This document shows positions 60,657-64,000 of a stretch of 64,000 nucleotides of DNA, piece after piece. This DNA comes from Chitinophaga sp. GbtcB8. GTDB taxonomy: Bacteria > Bacteroidota > Bacteroidia > Chitinophagales > Chitinophagaceae. The notes under the pieces are model-generated. The model was not told the origin of the DNA and made no database searches. It saw only the letters and a program-made list of their open reading frames with translations. Every line of letters begins with the position of its first letter. The stretch's first letter is position 1. Location: positions 1 through 64,000 of the forward strand of contig NZ_JAGXJN010000010.1 of assembly GCF_019091455.1 (NCBI RefSeq), given 5' to 3'. The translations under genes were made by a program, and so were the position numbers.

Positions 60657-62087
60657 TTAACCTTTCAGCTTCCTGATCAGCTTCCCCAATGTTTTAATGC
60701 CTTCCTCTACCTGTTTATTCCACGGGTTGCCATAGCTCAGGCGCATACAGTTACGGTAGCGGTCCTGCAGGGAGAAAATACGGCCTGGCGCAAAGCTGAT
60801 CTTATTCTTTAGCGCCAGCTCATACAGCTCATAGGTATTAATATTCTCATTAAGGGCCAGCCATAGTACAAAACCACCCATAGGCCTTGTTACCAAAGTG
60901 TCTTCCGGGAAATAATCCGCCACCGCCTGTAAGTAGCGCAGGCTTTGGGTATGCAGCTGTTTGCGCATGCTGCGCAGGTGGTGCTCATAACGGCCATTTT
61001 CCAGGAAATGCGCTACGGCTGCATGGGGCAGCGAGGCGCAGGCAATGGAGTGGTTACGTTTCAGGCGTAGTACCTTTTCCTTATACTTCCCCGGAAGTGT
61101 CCAGCCTACGCGGTAGCCGGGCGCCAGGGATTTGGAAAAGGAGTTGCAGGCCAGCACAATACCGCTTTCATCAAAGGTTTTACACAGGGCGGGCCTTTCC
61201 CTTCCAAAATAAATATCCCCGTAAATATCATCTTCAATTAAGGGAATGCCATGTTTTTCTAGTATATGTACCAGCTCGCGTTTATGCGTATCCGGCATGC
61301 AGGAGCCCAGCGGGTTATTGAAGTTGGTTACAAATAAGCAGGCTTTAATATTGTGCCGTGGAATGGCTTTATCCAGGTAATCCAGCTCTACACCGGTTAC
61401 CGGGTTGGTAGGCACTTCCAGCACCTTTAAACCCAGGCTGGCAGCCAGCTGCAGGGAGCCGTAGTAGGAGGGGCTCTCTAACGCAATGGTATCACCGGGT
61501 TGTGTTACGGCACAAAGGCTGAGTGTTAAGGCATCTGTACAGCCATTGGTGGTTACCACATCTTCTTCACTTACCACGCCGCCCCATAAAATACTCATGC
61601 GTGCAATTTGCCGTCTTAGCTGCAAATTCCCCTGTATGGATTCATATCCAATACCGTTACCAGGCATATTACGGAGGGCCTGCACCATTGATTTGGAGAT
61701 CTTGGCTGCCGGAAGCAGGGAATCGGCAGCGGCCGCAATGGAGAACTTCAGTATGTTGTCGGCCGCCATGTGGGCAAACACGCGGTCTATCATTTCATGT
61801 ACCGTTACTTCCGATGCTTTTTTTACCGGCTCGCAGGTTTTGGGAATATCGCGCAGCTTACGCGGGCTAAAACGTATGTAGTAGCCGGATTTAGGCCGGG
61901 GCTCAATTAATCCCTTGCCCTCCAGGTGGTAATAGGCCTGGAAAGCAGTGCTGAGACTTACGCCCTGTTCCTTGCTGAGCATGCGTACAGAAGGTAGTTT
62001 GTCGCCTATTTTCAATACATCTTTTTCTATCAGCTGTTCTATACGGTCTGCTATCTGCAAGTATAAATGCTCCGCGGTTTTTAACAT
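60657..62087 (-). CDS. MocR-type regulator (GntR HTH plus aminotransferase domain)
   Basis: At 476 residues, a GntR winged helix covers residues 1-75 (GDKLPSVRMLSKEQGVSLST, then LEGKGLIEPRPKSGYYI). A fold-type-I aminotransferase domain follows, with VTTNGCTDALTLSLCAV, the Asp in LIEDDIYGDIYFG and the PLP lysine in CNSFSKSLAPGYRVGW. MocR proteins use bound PLP to sense amino acids or vitamers and act on nearby promoters. Targets may include the DinB-like gene that diverges from it or the exporter operon. Confidence 0.93.
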   Translation of the reverse strand: MLKTAEHLYLQIADRIEQLIEKDVLKIGDKLPSVRMLSKEQGVSLSTAFQAYYHLEGKGLIEPRPKSGYYIRFSPRKLRDIPKTCEPVKKASEVTVHEMIDRVFAHMAADNILKFSIAAAADSLLPAAKISKSMVQALRNMPGNGIGYESIQGNLQLRRQIARMSILWGGVVSEEDVVTTNGCTDALTLSLCAVTQPGDTIALESPSYYGSLQLAASLGLKVLEVPTNPVTGVELDYLDKAIPRHNIKACLFVTNFNNPLGSCMPDTHKRELVHILEKHGIPLIEDDIYGDIYFGRERPALCKTFDESGIVLACNSFSKSLAPGYRVGWTLPGKYKEKVLRLKRNHSIACASLPHAAVAHFLENGRYEHHLRSMRKQLHTQSLRYLQAVADYFPEDTLVTRPMGGFVLWLALNENINTYELYELALKNKISFAPGRIFSLQDRYRNCMRLSYGNPWNKQVEEGIKTLGKLIRKLKG

Positions 62088-62187
62088 GGCTTAAAGATCT
62101 GATCTGGTCAAAATTACTAAAACTGCATCTGTTTTGGCAACCTGCAAACTATTTATTTTGCAGCCATATCTAACTCCTTTCGCCAAT

Positions 62188-62649
62188 ATGTTTTATCCAT
62201 CGTTGCTGGAACGTCTGTTGAACCAGTACCAGGCACTACCGCCTATGTTACCGGCTTTAACGCAGGAGCAGCTGCTGGCGCAGCCTTCGCCCGGCAAATG
62301 GTCGGTGCAGGAGCAGGTAGCCCACCTGGTGAGCTATCAGCCAGCATTCCTGAGCAGGGTGTATCGTATCCTGGATACGCAGGACCCGCTGTTTGAGCCG
62401 TATGTGGGAGATGATGACCCGGTGTTCCTGTACTGGCGCCGCCAGTCGATGGACACCTTGCTGGAAGAAATGCAAACCGACCGGCAGAAGATCATTCAGC
62501 TGCTGCAAAGCCTTTCGGAGGAACAATTACAGCGCGTAGGTGTGCACAAACGGTATGGCCGTTTGAACATACTGCAATGGACAGAGTTCTTCCTGCTGCA
62601 TGAAGCGCATCATTTGTTCTCCATTTTTAAGCTGGCGCATGCGCAGTAG
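62188..62649 (+). CDS. DinB-like (DinB_2) four-helix protein
   Basis: At 153 residues it is the typical size of the DinB/YfiT superfamily. PGKWSVQEQVAHLVSYQ carries the first conserved His and FLLHEAHHLFSI the C-terminal His pair that, with the first, usually binds a metal. Members include thiol transferases and many proteins of unknown role. The start was taken at MFYPSLLERLL; 18 upstream codons are also open. It lies between two MocR genes on the opposite strand. Confidence 0.85.
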   Translation: MFYPSLLERLLNQYQALPPMLPALTQEQLLAQPSPGKWSVQEQVAHLVSYQPAFLSRVYRILDTQDPLFEPYVGDDDPVFLYWRRQSMDTLLEEMQTDRQKIIQLLQSLSEEQLQRVGVHKRYGRLNILQWTEFFLLHEAHHLFSIFKLAHAQ

Positions 62650-62650
62650 C

Positions 62651-64000
62651 TTATAACATTTTCCGGATCAGTTTTCCGGTAGTTTGCACGGCCCGGGTCA
62701 GGTCTTCGTTCCAGGGCAGTGCAGCGCTGAGGCGCATACAATTCTTATATTTCTGCTGGCTGGTGAACAGGGTGCCTGGCATAATACCAATGTTATGTGC
62801 TGCCGCCTGCCGGTGCAGTTCCCAGGTATCTGTTTTTTTATTGCACACTACCCACAGGTTAAAAGACCCTTCCGGGTTGCTGAGCTGTGTATCATCCGGA
62901 TAATATTGCTGGATGGCACGGGCCATTTGCTGCGTTTGCAGGGCCAGCGCCCGCCGTAGCTGCTTCAGGTGCAGATCCGGGCGCTGATGCTCCAGGTAGC
63001 TATATACAGCCAGCTGCGGCAGCAGGCCGGTAGAAAAGGTGGTCATAAATTTCAGCTGTTGTACCTGGGTATAATACCTGCCGGGAATTACCCATCCAAG
63101 GCGGTAGCCGGGCGCCAGCCATTTGGAAAAAGAAGAGCAGTGCAGCACTAATCCATCCTTGTCAAAAGTCTTTACAGTAGCGGGCCTTTCGGGTCCATGA
63201 TGCAGCTCTCCAAAAGTATCATCTTCAATTAACGGCACCTGGTATTTGTGCAGCAGCTGCGCCAGCGCTTTTTTGCCGGCAGCAGGTATACAGCTGCCCA
63301 ATGGGTTATTATAATTGCTGATGAACAAACAGGCATTTACCCGCTTTTTACGAAAGGCATCTTCCAGCTTTTCAAGTGATATGCCGCTTACCGGGTCAGT
63401 AGGTATTTCCAGCGCTTTCATGCCCAGGCTTTCAATGGTCATCAGCAATCCAAAAAAAGTAGGGGATTCTATGGCAATGGTATCACCGGCTTTGGCCACT
63501 GCCCGCAAACACAGACTAATGGCTTCCATACAGCCATTGGTGATAATAATGTCCGATGAATTAACGGCCCCCTTCCAGCTTAGCGTACGCCGCGCAATGT
63601 GTTTGCGTAGCGGTTCATAACCATTCAGATCATTATAATGCACAAAGGCCGTTTTATGCGAACGTACTGCATGCAGCAAGGCTTTGTGCAGCTTGTTAAG
63701 CGGGAACAGCTCATTGGCAGGCGCTGCAGCATCCAGGGAAATAAGGCCTTTGTACTGCCGTCCATCATGTATGCGCTGCATCTGCTCATTTACCTTTACC
63801 GTGGTAATAGTAGCCCGGGGTGTAGTAATAGCCGGTAATTGGAGGCGTTGCCGCTGTGTATACTGCACATAATATCCTGAGCGCTCACGGGCAGCTATCC
63901 ATCCCCTTTTTTCAAGCTGTGTATATACCTGTAAAGCGGTGCTGATACTGATATTATGCTCCTGGTGCAGCTCCCGTACAGAGGGGAGTTTATCGCCCGC
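62651..64000 (-). CDS. MocR-type regulator, partial (N-terminus beyond the window)
   Basis: The frame is open from 62651 to the right edge, 449 codons. The part at the edge contains most of the GntR winged helix (GDKLPSVRELHQEHNISIST, then LEKRGWIAARERSGYYV). The aminotransferase domain follows, with ITNGCMEAISLCL, LIEDDTFGELHHG and the PLP lysine in CSSFSKWLAPGYRLGW. Only about 30 N-terminal residues should be missing. It is a close paralogue of the MocR at 60657-62087, in the same order and direction, with the DinB-like gene in between. Confidence 0.92.
   Translation of the reverse strand, partial: AGDKLPSVRELHQEHNISISTALQVYTQLEKRGWIAARERSGYYVQYTQRQRLQLPAITTPRATITTVKVNEQMQRIHDGRQYKGLISLDAAAPANELFPLNKLHKALLHAVRSHKTAFVHYNDLNGYEPLRKHIARRTLSWKGAVNSSDIIITNGCMEAISLCLRAVAKAGDTIAIESPTFFGLLMTIESLGMKALEIPTDPVSGISLEKLEDAFRKKRVNACLFISNYNNPLGSCIPAAGKKALAQLLHKYQVPLIEDDTFGELHHGPERPATVKTFDKDGLVLHCSSFSKWLAPGYRLGWVIPGRYYTQVQQLKFMTTFSTGLLPQLAVYSYLEHQRPDLHLKQLRRALALQTQQMARAIQQYYPDDTQLSNPEGSFNLWVVCNKKTDTWELHRQAAAHNIGIMPGTLFTSQQKYKNCMRLSAALPWNEDLTRAVQTTGKLIRKML

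Noticed and set aside
1..64000. Mobile element, prophage, tRNA or rRNA genes
   Set aside because: No transposase, integrase, phage structural gene or recognisable tRNA/rRNA sequence was seen by eye; a tRNAscan or Infernal run would settle small RNAs.

Overview
The window looks like chromosome from a Bacteroidota bacterium, most likely Chitinophaga or a close relative in the Chitinophagaceae. The grounds are a SusC/SusD pair with a DUF3823 lipoprotein, a type IX secretion sorting domain, several TAnnTTTG-type promoter boxes, LytTR and HxlR regulators, and a lanthipeptide precursor with the leader style of the pinensin family, first described from a Chitinophaga. I see no rRNA, tRNA, CRISPR array, insertion sequence or prophage.

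Layout. (1) 1-5.4 kb: an acyltransferase gene broken by an in-frame stop, then two secreted glycan-active proteins that both carry ricin-type lectin domains (a type IX-secreted SGNH hydrolase and a GH76-like lipoprotein). (2) 5.6-12.5 kb: small redox and regulatory genes (HxlR, quinone reductase, Crp/Fnr, SDR, glyoxalase-like lipoprotein, FMN reductase, MFS exporter, SWIM protein). (3) 12.6-19.2 kb: a gene remnant, then a nucleotidyltransferase, a B12-binding radical SAM protein, two methyltransferases and two GT-B glycosyltransferases, together an unassigned biosynthetic island. (4) 19.2-26.7 kb: DUF1304, a Rieske membrane protein, a truncated haemoglobin, an overlapping three-gene operon of exported proteins headed by a 66-residue cysteine-rich peptide, an acyltransferase with a LytS/LytTR two-component pair, and a methyltransferase. 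(5) 26.8-32.6 kb: a SusC-SusD-DUF3823 nutrient-uptake operon. (6) 33-35.8 kb: a PLP aminotransferase and a periplasmic trehalase, convergent around an inverted repeat. (7) 36-50.1 kb: a lanthipeptide locus. (8) 50.2-53 kb: a NarX/NarL-type two-component system and two unknown exported or membrane proteins. (9) 53.7-60.6 kb: a TetR-controlled TolC/HlyD/double-ATPase/double-permease exporter of the YbhGFSR type. (10) 60.6-64 kb: two MocR-type regulators around a DinB-like protein; the last gene runs off the right edge.

The lanthipeptide locus is the most interesting part. A forward operon encodes a C39-peptidase ABC exporter, a LanB dehydratase split into separate glutamylation and elimination proteins, and a LanC-like protein that appears to lack two of the three zinc ligands and has a long C-terminal extension ending in what looks like a PqqD-type recognition domain. 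Convergent to it, a reverse operon encodes a His/Cys-rich membrane-anchored protein, an ABC ATPase, two ABC-2 permeases and a siderophore-type TonB-dependent receptor, and ends with the 62-residue precursor peptide. The precursor's intrinsic terminator lies inside the 3' end of lanC. The expected scheme is that the precursor is dehydrated by the split LanB, perhaps cyclised, cleaved after Gly-Gly and exported by the C39 transporter, while the ABC/TonB operon gives immunity or handles the product or a metal bound to it. The two-component system just upstream, in the same direction, is a candidate regulator.

Start codons were chosen by eye from family length, signal peptides and neighbouring stops. 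Family names come from recognised motifs, not from database searches.
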